Positions 24,700 through 36,826 are shown, counted from the stretch's first letter. The stretch is 37,130 nt of DNA from Karstenula rhodostoma CBS 690.94 (GCA_010093485.1 MU001497.1:1951312-1988441); one strand, 5' to 3'. Program-made: numbers and translations. Notes: generated by a model from the sequence alone, not told the origin.

Positions 24700-25870
24700 A
24701 TAGATCTATATACTCTATAACTTCTTTCCCTTCTACTATATAATATAAAACTCTAAATAAGTATTCCTTTACTATAGTTATATAGCCTTTTTTTTACCTA
24801 TTAAATAGTACTTTTTACTTCTATACTATTATTTCTACTACTTTAAATTCTATTTAAATTATTACCTATATCTATTACTACCTTATCTCTCTAATAATCC
24901 TAATAGTCTAGTTTTACTTTACTATTATATATAGTAATATAAACCTTACTATATCCCCCCCTATAAGGCTAGACTCTATATATATATCTCTTAAATACTA
25001 TAATAGTACTAGCTAGTCTTATTTTTAATTTATATTACTTTCTTTATTTCCTTTAAATAATATACCTTTTCCTATTATAAGTTTACTTACTCTATTTTCT
25101 ATATTAGTAAAGAATCTCTTTCCCTCCTTATACTATACTCTCTATACCTATAGTACTATTTTCTAATCCTATAAATAGTCTACTACTTTAATTACTATAG
25201 CCCTACTAATTATACTATTTATTATATCTATACCTACTTCTAGTAAACCTTAGGTAAACTTTCTATACCTTTACTCCTCTTTATTTATTATAATATTTTT
25301 AGCTATTATAGTAGATAAGTCTTATATATTTACTACCTCTTATATTATTACTTTTTTTAACTTCTACTTTAGTCTCTTATTTACCTCTCTTATACTAGCT
25401 TTTTTTAGCTACTCTTTTTTTTTTTTTTTTATATCTTAGTCCTCCTCTTTATTATTCTATCTTTTAGTATACCTCTTTTTAGTACTAACCCTACTAGTAC
25501 TTTTATATACTTTTTTAATATTAGTCTCCTTATTCTTTACTATCTAACTCTTATACTCTTATATAATAAACTAGGTAATATTTTTTTTTAAAATATATTA
25601 ATATATCTATTATACTATATCCTCTAGTATAGGTACTATAAAAATATTACTAGTAGAGCTATCTTTATTATATACTTCCCTATATATAGGGTCTTTAAAA
25701 CGTGCGACTTTATATATATACTATAGTATATCTAGTAAATTACTCTTAATTAGTTCCTTTTCTTTATAAATACCTAATAGTATATATATTATTATTACTA
25801 GTATATTTATTATCTAATACTAGTAGCTATATTACCCTTATTATATACTAATATATAATATTTTTCTAGT
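24700..25870 (-). pseudogene. Minus-strand relic with charged coiled-coil-like region
   Basis: On the minus strand a frame across about 25040-25620 is rich in Gln, Lys, Glu and Arg, with a KKKKK tract and a heptad-like REVNKRLKQKLKK segment, then runs into a mixed region with conserved-looking RYRKFTQGLLE and YKEGKRFFTN pieces. All stops are TAA/TAG. The plus-strand polypyrimidine run at 25412-25430 is its oligo-Lys region. I do not recognise the family; Gag-like or coiled-coil structural protein are guesses. It lies divergent to the second RecQ-like relic, with two hairpins between them. Confidence 0.5.
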
Positions 25871-25883
25871 CTAGCTTAGTAGT

Positions 25884-25921
25884 TATTTAATTTTAGTCTA
25901 GATTATAACTAAAATTAAATA
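25884..25921. repeat. Perfect 14-bp hairpin
   Basis: TATTTAATTTTAGT (25884-25897) and ACTAAAATTAAATA (25908-25921) pair perfectly around CTAGATTATA. A second, similar hairpin follows at 25946-25991. It sits between two divergent relic genes. Confidence 0.85.
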
Positions 25922-25945
25922 GTACTATATATTCCCTCTATCTTA

Positions 25946-25991
25946 GTAGCCTACTAATTTTAATCTAGATTAGGGCTAAAATTAAGGCTAC
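25946..25991. repeat. Second hairpin of the same type
   Basis: GTAGCC (25946-25951) pairs with GGCTAC (25986-25991), and TAATTTTA (25955-25962) with TAAAATTA (25977-25984). The centre again contains CTAGATTA. The shared ATTTTA / CTAGATTA / TAAAAT pattern with the hairpin 60 bp upstream suggests a duplicated palindrome. Confidence 0.8.
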
Positions 25992-26149
25992 CTCCCCTAT
26001 CTACTATAGCCTAAGTAATATTTATCTATTTTAATAAAGCTTATAACTTTATATCCTATATATTATATTACTATACTTTCCTTTTTAATAAAATATTTTC
26101 TTACTTTAGTAGAGAGCACTATAATACTACTATACCTAAATAAAAATAT

Positions 26150-29100
26150 AAAATTTAAGAGTTAGTTAATAATCTATCTAATAACTATTCTTTCCTATAA
26201 AACTATAAGGACTTTATTATCCCTACTAAGGCTAAGGTACTCTATTCTAGTTTACTAGTATATAGTAATAGTTATTACTATAATATATATAGCTTAATTA
26301 TTATTAAAGCTACTATAAAGTATAATATATTTACCTACCTATATAATAGTTATATAATCTATAGCTATTTCTATAATAGTATAACTAAGTACTATCTCTA
26401 GTACTCTAACTATATTAGAATAGTTATAAGCTAATAGTTCTTTCCTTTTATCCTACTCCTATTTATCTACCTTAGTATAACCTACTAATTTAAGGTACCT
26501 TCTATTAGTATTATAGGAACTCTACCTAAACTATATAATATTCCTATATTTCTAATTAATTTATATTTTAATTTTTATTACTCTTAATCTATATTATTTC
26601 TAGTTAAGCCTATTATTTCTACTATATAACTAAATTATAGTATAGCCTCTTCTCTAAAATCCTAGCTATAACGTGCTTTAGTATAGGTATAGTATATATA
26701 GGAATAATAACTATAATTTATACCTAGTATACCTTTTATATCTATAAACCTATAGATAGTATATACTAAATTCTTAGAGATCTTTACTAGTATTACTATA
26801 TAGTAAACGTGCCTAGCGTTTATTACTATACCTAAAGCTAAATTTAAATTTAAGCTCTTTTACCTATATACTACTATAAAGAGTATAGCTAGTATATAAT
26901 AAAATATAGTAATAAAAACCTCCCGCTTTATATAAATTTAAGTAATATAGGAGTATAAATATAATATTTCTATAGTTCCTATTAAATTTTACTAAAATTC
27001 TACTCTTTACTATACTAACCCTTTCTAGAAGATTTTCCTCTTCTTCTTTTATACTTTATCTCCTAGGGCTATATAACCTAAGATTTTTTATTTATAAAAA
27101 TATTAGTAACTAGCTTAGAAGTAGGTTATAACCTACCTAGATATAATAGAAGTTCCCCCTACTATTAAAGAGTACTATAACTATATATATTTAAACCTAT
27201 TTAAAGGATATTATTATACTTTCTAGCTCTCCTTACTAGAATAAATTAGCTAGTCTACTTAGTTTAAACTTATCCTTATTACCCTAGTGGCCTTTCTTAG
27301 TCTCTCCCCCTAAGGTAATAGATTTTAAAAGGCTTATAACTTTACTACTAATATATTAGCCCTTAAAAAGATATATAGGTTTATTAGTTTATAGTATCTT
27401 TAAAATATACTTCTCTATATAATATCTATAGAGGCTCTAGATTATTCTAATTCTAATTTATTAGTTTTTTAAAAAAAGGCTAGCTTTCTTATTACTAAGC
27501 TAGATAACTACGAGGTAGAGGATTAGAATAGAAAGCTATATAATATATTTAAAATATAGGTATATAATTACCTTACTATAGAGTACCCTACCTCTATAAA
27601 TTAGTTTATTAATATAGTATACTTTCTTAGTATCTTTTAATATAGGGAGAACTTAGATATCTTTATTTACTAGAATAGGAATAGTATAATTATTTATAGA
27701 ATTAGAATAGACCTTACTTTATTCTCTTCTATAGTAAGTAATCTATTTAAGGAGGTATCTACCCTCCTCTATTAGCTAATATTTATATAGATATAAATAG
27801 GACTACCCTCTATCCTATAGAATATACTAAGAGAAGACCTAAAAAATATAACCCCTAGCTTTAGTATCTTTAATATAAATAACCTATAACTTAAGTATAA
27901 TACTAGTTTTATTATTTAATAGCTTTTATAGTTATTTAATATAAAGGGCTTTAAAGGTTATCTATTTACTAGTATTAAAGACTATATCTAGGTATAATAG
28001 TACTATAACCTTATTTAAGAATTCCTTAATATATTCTTAGGTCTTATATATTTTATAAGTGGCTAGCCTAATTATAGTACTAAGGTATTAAGCTTATAAC
28101 TTAAGAATAGTTATATAATTAGTATTTAAAATATATTCCTCTATAATAGTCTTATTACTATTATTTTTTAATACTATAAGGGCTATAATAGAGATAAGTC
28201 TATAAAGATTATCTACTACTTTCTTTTTTATAAAGTAGGTAGCCTTTTAGTCTAGTATATCTAGCTTATTTATCCTTTCTACCTTACTATATAGGGATAA
28301 ATTAATAAGGAGATATATAATTATTACTATAATTAAGTCTAGAGCTATCTATTTTAGTTAAACCTATTTAGTAAGTAATAGACTACCTTTTAGGCTCTTA
28401 GTTATATTATAAGACGGGTAATACTTTATTAGATAGGAAAAAAGATTAATATTAGTATAATATATTATCTCCTTATTACTTTTAGTAAAAAGCTTTCTAC
28501 TACTAATTACCTACTATAGGAACTATTAAAGGAGGAGGTTAATAAGATAATAAATAAAGTAGAGGTAAAAGCCTATAAAATATAAACTAACTATTTATTA
28601 GAAATAACCTATATAGTTTATACTCTAGATATCTTAAGAATTTTTACTTATAAGTTTAATAATTTAGAGGTATATTTTAAGATATCTACTAAGTAGTATA
28701 AGGTCCTAGGGTTTCTTTTAATTTAAAAGGAAAAGATTCTCTAGAAAGCTAAAAAAGTTATCTATTCTAATTATTTAGGTATTAATATAGTATAACTATT
28801 ATAAGAGAATTTTAGAAAGTTAGCCTAGTTTAAAGGATAATAAGAGTAAACTCTCTATATAATCTTAATAGGAGAGAGTATAGTTATCTATATTATAGGT
28901 ACTAGATTTAGTAAAAGTCTTTTTTTTCTTTTTCCTATCTACTTTTTAGACTATAGTTAAACTATTATTATTATCCTACTAGTAGTATTCTACTCTAACC
29001 TTTTTTATTATTATTCTAAATTATAGATTAGAGCTACTATATAGTAGTAAGGAGTATATAATAAATAAGTATTTATTATTCTAGTAACCCCTAAAAGTAT

Positions 29101-30850
29101 TTTAAATAATTCCTTCTAGGCCTATATTACTAGGTAGAAAGTATTAGGAGTATTAAAGAGAATTATAGTAGATAAGTTCTACTATATTATCCTTCTAAAT
29201 ATAGCCTATTACCCTTACCTTTATAATTTCTATATATTTATTAAGTACTATATCCCTCTTATACTCCTCTTTATAACCCTACTACCTACTAAATAGAGCT
29301 AAGCCTTTTAACTTTTTAAACTTTCTACTAATATTATAATCTTTAGGGAGTCTACTATTTAGCCTAAAATCTAGTATAAGGTTTATACCTTATATATAAT
29401 AAGTATAGACCCTATAATAGCTATAGTAAAATATATTAAAAAGGTTTTTTAATTATATAAAAAGATTCTTATTTATATTAACCTTACTATAACTATAGAT
29501 ATACTAACTTTATAGCTTAACTATTCTAAATATTATAAAAAGATAAAAGAGGAAAAACGATTTATAAGTCTAGTATAATTCTAGGCCTTAGAGATAGGTA
29601 TTATAATAGCTATAAATACTTTTATAGAAGGCCTAGATATACTAGATATATATATAATACTATATTTTATACTACTAGTAAACTTCTATAGCCTTATCTA
29701 GGTAAGTAGATAGATTAGTTAGAATAGTAAATCTAGCCTTACTAGGCTAGTACTAGTAAACGCTATCTTTAATATATATTTTAATAAGGCTAGTAATATA
29801 ATAAAAATACCTATTCTTACTTATATATAACTCTAGTCCCTAAATAAAGTCTATTATTATATTATTATTAATAGCTTTTTAGATAGTAATACCTTAAGGA
29901 TAATATATACCCCTTCTAAGTAACCTTATAATATTTATATACCGAGATTCTACCCTCCTATATAAACTAGCTCTATTTAGGTACTATAAACTCTCTAGCT
30001 AAAGAAATAGCTATTAATAGTACTAATACTAATACTAATATACTAGGGCCTATTACCCTTATATACTCTAATACCCTATAGCTATACTTATAGGGATATA
30101 ATAATACCTATAAAATAATCCTCTTTCTAAAATAAGTTTATACCTATATAGCCCTAGTATACTACCCTAATTTATAAATAGTAAGCTCCCTATTATATAT
30201 ACCTTTTACCTCTACTAAATAAAGGAGAGAACTCGACTTCTTTATATAGAATACTAATAATACTAGTAAGCTATATACTAAGTTATTCTATAATAAATTA
30301 CCTATTTATATAACCTACTAGAGGCTATACTATATTATTTACTTTATTAAAGAAGACCTATTTAAATATAAATAGGATTAGTATACTAATACTAATAGTA
30401 GTTAAACTAAATATATTAAAGATATTATTATAACCTATTAGTATACTATAGATAATAAATAGGTAAAGGATAATTACTAGTTCTATCTAATACCTACTAA
30501 CTACTATCTAGAGTAGATATTTCTAGAAATAAGTAAAGTAAGGACTACTCTAGCCTAATAAGGTCTCTATATTAATAAATATATAATTTATAATATTTAG
30601 GCTATCCTTTAGGATAAATATAAAGCTACACGCTCTAAATAAATTAATAAAATTAAGGAAATAGAGAAAAATAGATAAGATATAAACTTACTATATAACT
30701 TTAGAATATATTTTATAAAGGTAGTCGATTTTAGAGATAACTATAAAGTAGGGAGGATTATCTTAAAACTAAACTAGATTATAAAAATATACCTTATATT
30801 AGGATAGTATAACTAACTACTCCTACTATATACCTAAGATAGGGACTAGA
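26150..30850 (+). pseudogene. Second RIP-killed RecQ-type (TLH-like) helicase
   Basis: A paralogue of the 3.84-6.80 kb relic, diverged beyond RIP. One frame (codon starts equal to 2 modulo 3) holds all anchors from about 28.05 to 29.77 kb and appears to extend left to about 26.16 kb. The TLH-type block has SGQP at 28058-28069, then a YKGYNRDK segment near 28175, an IIHRFLP-HKVGSLLVQY-like stretch, and motif I GTGFGKS at 28898-28918 (Gly codons now AGA/AGT). Motif II is at 29171-29182 (Asp-Glu-x-His, now Asp-Lys-Phe-Tyr). Next come an LITLLPT-like motif III region, an ATN-EGLDI-DI-like motif V, and an SGR motif VI near 29705-29713. The third residue of motif II reads Phe, not the Tyr expected from a mutated Cys, a real difference from the first relic. 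A long C-terminal part without assigned domain follows. Protein size would be near 1,500 residues, in the TLH range. Confidence 0.85.
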
Positions 30851-31514
30851 ATATAGAAGGACTAGATATATAGTAGAAAGAATAATAATATTATATATCT
30901 ATATTTTATTAAGCTAATAACTAGATAATATATAAGGGATACTCCTATAGAGGGATATAGATAAGTTAATACCCTACCTAATTTTAAATAAAGTATAATT
31001 ATCTCTTATTTAGGTCTCTTATCTAGGTAACGCGCTAGTTATATAATATAGGCTTAGTATAGGTAAGTAAATAGAGTACTTAAATAAAATATATACTACT
31101 TAAACTCTCTATTCTTTCTACTCCCTATTCTTATCTACTCTATCTTTTAATATCCTTTTACTATCTTTACTATAGCTTTTATTCCTATTACCCTTAGTTA
31201 CTATAGTATCTCTAATATTATAAGTATAGTAACTAGCTAGATTTAGCTAGAAGAGATACTAGATATACTAAACTTTTCTAAAAATTTCTAAATAATATAG
31301 CCCTAGCTAATAGACTACCTTTAACTAAATAAGTAATAAGCTAGAAACTTTCCTATAAACCTTTATAGTAATTACTAACTTAGTATAAATTAGAACCTAT
31401 TATAATAGAAATTAGTTTACTAATATTATTTAGTATATAGTTTTCCTTTTTCTTTATTATTTCTTCTTTTCTACCTATAGAACTATATTAGTTTAATATA
31501 CTTATTATATTTAT
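30851..31514. other. Spacer between RecQ and SNF2 relics
   Basis: AT-rich degraded sequence. It probably held the 3' region of the RecQ-like gene and the upstream region of the SNF2-like gene. I see no frame or element I can support. Confidence 0.4.
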
Positions 31515-31725
31515 TATTACTATACTCCTATACTAGTATAGGGGGGGATATTAAAAAGTTTTCTATATACCCCTATATATCTATAACTACTATACTCTTA
31601 TACTAGTCTAAGGGGGGATATTAAAAAGTTTTCTATATATCTCTATATACCTATAACTACTATACTCTTATATTAGTCTAAGGGGGGATATTAAAAAGTT
31701 TTCTAAGTACCCCTTATATACCTAT
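31515..31725 (+). repeat. Three tandem 70-bp units upstream of the SNF2 relic
   Basis: TATACTC recurs at 31521, 31591 and 31661 and the GGGGGGATATTAAAAAG core at the same 70-bp pitch. Each unit contains G6, then AAAAAGTTTTCTA, then C-rich sequence, giving a GGGG...CCCC imperfect inverted arrangement. The same AAAA(C/G)TTTTCTA...CCCC core occurs inside the 70-bp intron at 34488-34557. The array ends about 15 bp before the probable start codon of the SNF2-like relic. Confidence 0.85.
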
Positions 31726-31938
31726 AATATATTATCTAATATAGAAATCTTCTCTTCTAGTATTCTAGATTTAGAGAAATATATTAATAAATTTAGTTTC
31801 CTAAACTAGTATAATCTAGACTTTAACTAGCCTCCCTTACCTTAATTAAATTTAAGTAAAGCTGGCCTTACTATATCTAACCTAGCTATAAAGTAAAAGT
31901 ATACTAGATTATTAAACCTATATATTTTTACTTCTATA

Positions 31939-32005
31939 GTATAAGTTAGATATATAAATATTTTCTAAAACTTTTCTAACTACCCCCCTAATAATTAACT
32001 ACTAG
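31939..32005 (+). other. Candidate intron carrying the shared motif
   Basis: GTATAAGT at 31939 and TTAACTACTAG ending 32005 would bound 67 bp around the core CTAAAACTTTTCTAACTACCCC (31966-31987). Length does not preserve the frame as I read it, so the borders or the intron itself are uncertain. Confidence 0.3.
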
Positions 32006-33603
32006 ATAATATACCCGTTACTTTTTTTAAAAATAAAGTATCTAATAATAGTAATAGTAGAGATATAAAGGATATAGTAGTTAATAAAATAAAAGTAACC
32101 TTAGTCTATATAAATAGAATTCTATATATATTAGATTTAGTACCTTTTTTAAAGTAGATTACTAGTCCTAGGGATTTTACTAATAAGATACTTACTATAT
32201 CTTCTAATACCTTTATCTAAATATATATTATAAATCTACTTATTATTTTAGCCTATAAAGAAATTATATAGTATATTAAACTTAGTAAGTAATTACTAAG
32301 TTTAGATAAAGTAGTTAAAGAGGGTATTTTAAAAATAGATAAGGTTCTATTACTTACTACTCTATCTAAAGTATAGTAGTCCTAGAGTCTAGTATTCTAT
32401 TAGGCCTACTTTATAAAAAAGGTAGAGTATATTCTTATCTAACCTATATAATTATTCTTTAACTAAGTAAAAATTAAGGAAGAAGATATAATCCTTATAT
32501 ATCTATAAATTAGTTATAAGATTATTCTATAGCTAAACTAACCCCTTAATAAAGTATATACCCTAAAGAATTTAATAATATTAATCTAAAAGGGATATAT
32601 AAAAGCCCTTACTATATAAATATAATTTAATACCATTAGGATATAAAATAGAAAAACGAATATATAAGCTACCTAAAAGGTAGCTAATAATATTAGCTTT
32701 TAAAGTGTACCTTCTTACCTAGCTATAAAATAGTTAAAGGTTAGTAATCTAATTTCTAAGCTAGAGGAGGATATATTTATATATAATAATACTATCCTTA
32801 GTATAATAGAACTATAATATATCTAAGAGATATTAAATAAAAAAGTCTTTATATCTTTTCTAGCCAATATTAAAAAATAGGATACTCGTATTTTATAAAA
32901 CCTAGCTACTAAGACTTAGCTAGAGAAGTCTATATATTTATACCTAATAATAGTTTATATAATAAATATAGATATTATAAAATACTAGTTATATAAAGCC
33001 TTTATTAATATACTCTAGAAGTATATAAAGTATTATCTATATAATATTAAAACTATTATAGACTCTAATTATACTAAGAATTTAATTATCTATATAGCTA
33101 ATAATCTTTATTAGAAATACTTAAAAATTACTTTACTAGCTTTCTAGTCTATAGTAAAGGATAGTATATTAGTATCCTATATATTAGAAATAGTTACTAA
33201 AGAGGAAGTAGAAATAGTTTATAGGGATACTAAGAATACTATAGTAGAGGATAACTATAATATACTATAAAGGAGTAAATAGAGTAAGGTAACTAATATA
33301 GTATTTCTTCCTACTAAATAAGTTAATAACTATAGTATAGAAATTTTTAAAATAGGTAATAATAATAATATATTTACCCTAATATATCTTAAAGAGGCCT
33401 ACGCCTCTATATATATTACTAATATAAGGTATAAGTTAATACTATATATAATACTTTCTTTTAAATAGTAATAGATAGTTACTATAAAATAGGTAGCTAA
33501 TATACTAGCTAGTATTAATAAAGTAGTACCTATTAAAGGTAAAATTATTACTAATATAATTAAATTAGATAAAACTATTTAAATAGGGGTAATTATACTT
33601 AAA

Positions 33604-33684
33604 GTATATCTTTAGTAGGTTTATAGGAAACTTTTTTATAAACCCCCTAGCTATATTTTATTTTATCCTATTAACTTATTATAG
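33604..33684 (+). other. Candidate intron with branch site and shared motif
   Basis: GTATAT donor, TATTAAC branch-like site at 33669-33675 and TATAG acceptor ending 33684 bound 81 bp, a multiple of three, so the SNF2 relic frame is the same on both sides. It contains GGAAACTTTTTTATAAACCCCC, a variant of the shared core. Because the frame also reads through, retention as coding sequence cannot be excluded. Confidence 0.4.
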
Positions 33685-34487
33685 GTTATACTAGATTATA
33701 AATACTACCTCGATCTAAAACTTACTAATATTTATAAAAAGTAACCTACCTAGCCTACTATAAACTCGAATTATAAGTAGTCTAGAAATAAATTTAGGCC
33801 CTTTTTTTATTTTACCTTAGCTAGATTTTACTATTAGATAGTAACTAAGCTTATATAAATATTAATTTACTTTACTATTTTTATAATCTTCTCTAATAAG
33901 TTATTAGTTATATCTAGTTTTAAAGTAGTTACTAGTTTTCCTAATACTAATTTAAGTATTTAAAACTATAAAAATCCTTATAATTAGTATATTATTTTTA
34001 TAGCCTCCTATAATTATATAGCTAAGTTTACTGGCCCCTATACTTTCTAGTTCTATATTAAGGAGAATGTTAAATTATTTACTAAGGAAAACGGCTTTAA
34101 GCTAGATAAGTTTAACTTTTAGAACTATAAGATATAGCCTAATTCCCTACTAACTAAATCCCTAAATAAGTATATTTATACTTTTAATTATAAATTTAGG
34201 CTAGTATTTTATAATAAAATATAAGATTTTTTATAGAATTAAAACTCTATATAGAGGACTATTTTATAGTTATATCTATATAAATTATTTCTATTATTAG
34301 GCTATCCTATATCTAGAAGTATAAAAGATATTAGAAACTACTTAAAGCTACTAGAGGATCTAAACCTCCTTAATAAATTTACTAAGTATAAGAATAAATA
34401 CTATAAGGAATTAGCTAAGACTAGCTATATTATAGAGTTCTACCTAGATTATAATAACCCCTACCTACTTAATAAAAAGGATTCTAA

Positions 34488-34557
34488 GTAAGTTCCTCTA
34501 TAGGGAGGTTAGAAAACTTTTCTATATTCCCCCCTAATATATACTAATAATATATAG
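34488..34557 (+). other. Fossil 70-bp spliceosomal intron in SNF2 relic
   Basis: GTAAGT at 34488-34493, ACTAAT branch-like sequence at 34542-34547 and TATAG acceptor ending 34557. Removing these 70 bp joins the upstream frame (codons starting equal to 1 modulo 3) to the downstream SNF2 frame (equal to 2 modulo 3) exactly, which is independent support. The inside contains GGGAGGTTAGAAAACTTTTC followed by TATATTCCCCCC, an imperfect palindrome. Confidence 0.7.
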
Positions 34558-35663
34558 TATATACTTTAGATTTTTATATAATAACTAGATAGAGTTTATA
34601 ATAAATATCCTAAGCCCTACTTATAATAAATAGATTATTTAAAGAAAGCTTATATAACTAACTATAATATATTTTATACTTAAATATAATTTTAATAGTA
34701 CTATTATCCCTAAATCTAGAAATACTATTAGCTAGTCTATTCTACTAAAGTATTATTATACTATTAAGTAAGTATTCACGCTATTAAATAAATATACCTA
34801 TAATAACTAGTTTATATACTAGTCTAAATATATATTTATAATATATAAAAGTTCTAGTAATTAAAATATTCCTATAGTTAATACCTATACTTAGAAGACT
34901 ATCTAGATTATTAAGTTTTACCCTTTCCTTAGGTACTTATATATTAAGGTTAATATAGAGAAGTAACCTAAGGATTTTATATATAAATATAATAATAATT
35001 ACCTTAATCTAAAGTATAATCTAAACTATAAATTCTAGTTTTATAACTAGTCCCCCCTCTTTAAAAAGTATAATATACTTTCTAAAAGTAGTCTAAAAGA
35101 ATATAGTAATTATATTTAGTAGTTATTTAAAAAGATACTAGATATAGATTATAATACTATCCCTAATAATATTAACTAGGATAAGCTTAATAATATCTAG
35201 CTTACCTATAAATTCCTTAAGTACTTACCGAAAATATAAATAATTATAGCCCTTATTATAGACTAGACTCTAGTTTATAATAAAAAAATTATTCTATAGT
35301 TTTTTATACCCCTAATTTAGGAGCTTATCTAAGAGATTTTTAAACTATTAGGGTATATACTATTTTTAGTTTATTCCTCTAATAGTACGGCCTAGTATAA
35401 CTAGATTTAATCTTTCTAAAATAATATTAAGACTAAGATTTATATCTTCCTTATATTCTTTTAGATATTTAGTATTAGCTATAATCTTTAGAATAATAGT
35501 TACGTTAGTACTCTTATAAATTTCCCCTTAAACTAAAATATAGAGGACTAGGCTTTTAAATATTAGTATTAAGGTAGCTAATATTTAAGTATATATTTTT
35601 TCTATATTACTATCTAAGGAATATATAGTATCTAGTAATATAAATAAATTAATTTACTTAGGG

Positions 35664-35724
35664 GTACTCTAGAAACTTTTCTATATACTCCCTATATAAT
35701 AATTATCCTTACTAACTTTTTTAG
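35664..35724 (+). other. Candidate intron with perfect TACTAAC branch site
   Basis: GTACTC at 35664, TACTAAC at 35710-35716 and TTTTTTAG ending 35724 bound 61 bp holding TAGAAACTTTTCTATATACTCCC. It follows the SNF2 C-domain. The downstream frame is not anchored by homology, so frame consistency cannot be tested. Confidence 0.45.
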
Positions 35725-36743
35725 TAAAAACCTACTTATTTTACTAGTATTAGTATTTACTTTCTTTAACTATACTATTAAGAAAAACGATATTAAAAAG
35801 TTTACTAAAATCTTTAATATTCTAGAGGATATTATTACTTAGATATATAAAAATATACTAGATACTTTTATTAGAAGGCCTAAGTATAATATAGCCCTTA
35901 ATAATATTAACTATAAATATTTTTTTATCTTTAGTAAATATACTATAAAGTTTATTAAGAAGGAGTATAAGAACTATAAGTACCCTTTTAAATAGTAGCC
36001 TATTCTAGTTCTATTTTCTATTATAATATATATTTTTATAGCCTCTATTTCTACTAGAACTATTATTAAAATATCTAGTTTTCTAGATAACTTTACTAAG
36101 GATATTATTAAATTAGGGCGGCTAGAATTAGATATATATAAAATAGTCTAAATAAAGAAATATAGTTTTAATTTAGATAATATCTTTTATACTAAGTCTA
36201 TACCTAAAAAGAAGAAGAAATCTAATATAATCTATCTTATAAACTATACTTTAAAGGTAAGTAATATACTATTTAAAATATAGATAAAGTTTAATAAGTA
36301 TACTAAAGATACTAGAATAAATTTATAAAATACTTACTTAACTATTATTCCTATATAATATAATAATTTCTAGATATTTAATAATACCTATATAGAAGTA
36401 CTTAAGGCTATCTAAGAAGCTAATATAGAGTAGAATTTTAATAAGTAAGTATTAAATATTAAGGAGTATCTAGATAAGTATAATATATAGAATATACTTA
36501 ATTATATAAAGTAATATCTAATATATTATCTATCTTCTAGTAATCTTATATTTCTAAATATATAAAAATATAATTAAATTATAAAGTAGGTTAAGGCCTA
36601 TAAAGGTTTAAAGGATATAAACTATTTAATTATAGTACTAAAAAAGTCTAGTAAAGATAATAAAAAGAGGAAATAGTAAATAGTATTATATAGTTATAGT
36701 ATAATAGAGATTAAAGTAGAGGATAGAAATTAAAGTAAAGGAT

Positions 36744-36826
36744 AGAGATTAAAATAGAGTTATAGTTTAAAACTATAGTCTAATAGTAATAGAGATTAAA
36801 ATAGGGTTATAGTCTAGAACTATATA
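36744..36826 (+). repeat. Two 47-bp-spaced repeats after the SNF2 relic
   Basis: AGAGATTAAAATAG(A/G)GTTATAGT(T/C)TA(A/G)AACTATA begins at 36744 and 36791. Upstream, related AGA(G/A)ATTAAAGTA(G/A)AGGAT units at about 36708-36742 form a shorter-period array. Probably 3' flanking sequence of the relic gene. Confidence 0.75.

Larger units (their letters stand above)
31741..36676 (+). pseudogene. RIP-killed SNF2-family ATPase
   Basis: Relic of a Swi2/Snf2-type DNA translocase. A candidate start, ATA from ATG, lies at 31741 with an open, stop-poor frame. The frame with codon starts equal to 1 modulo 3 runs to 34487, and after a 70-bp intron continues in the next frame. An SNF2 N-domain stretch (LKNPNTTIS-like, then HYTIKWVFTGTP-like) lies near 34.70-34.79 kb. 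The helicase C-domain follows: a YSSNSTARYNRI-like region near 35.37 kb, then GISYNLQNN (35474 on), FPLN, and the QAFGRQYRVGQ-like motif VI from 35549. A Lys-rich, stop-poor extension ends at a TAG at 36674-36676. Motif I (GxGKT) was not located, so the N-terminal lobe is only partly anchored. An N-terminal half of about 900 codons has no recognised domain. Other introns are possible (33604-33684, 35664-35724). Confidence 0.8.

Noticed and set aside
31541..31560. G-run followed by ATATTAAAAAG as a polypurine tract and LTR start
   Set aside because: A former TGTTA after a purine run would fit an LTR edge, but it repeats three times at 70 bp, no matching LTR or primer-binding site was found, and the same core is in introns.
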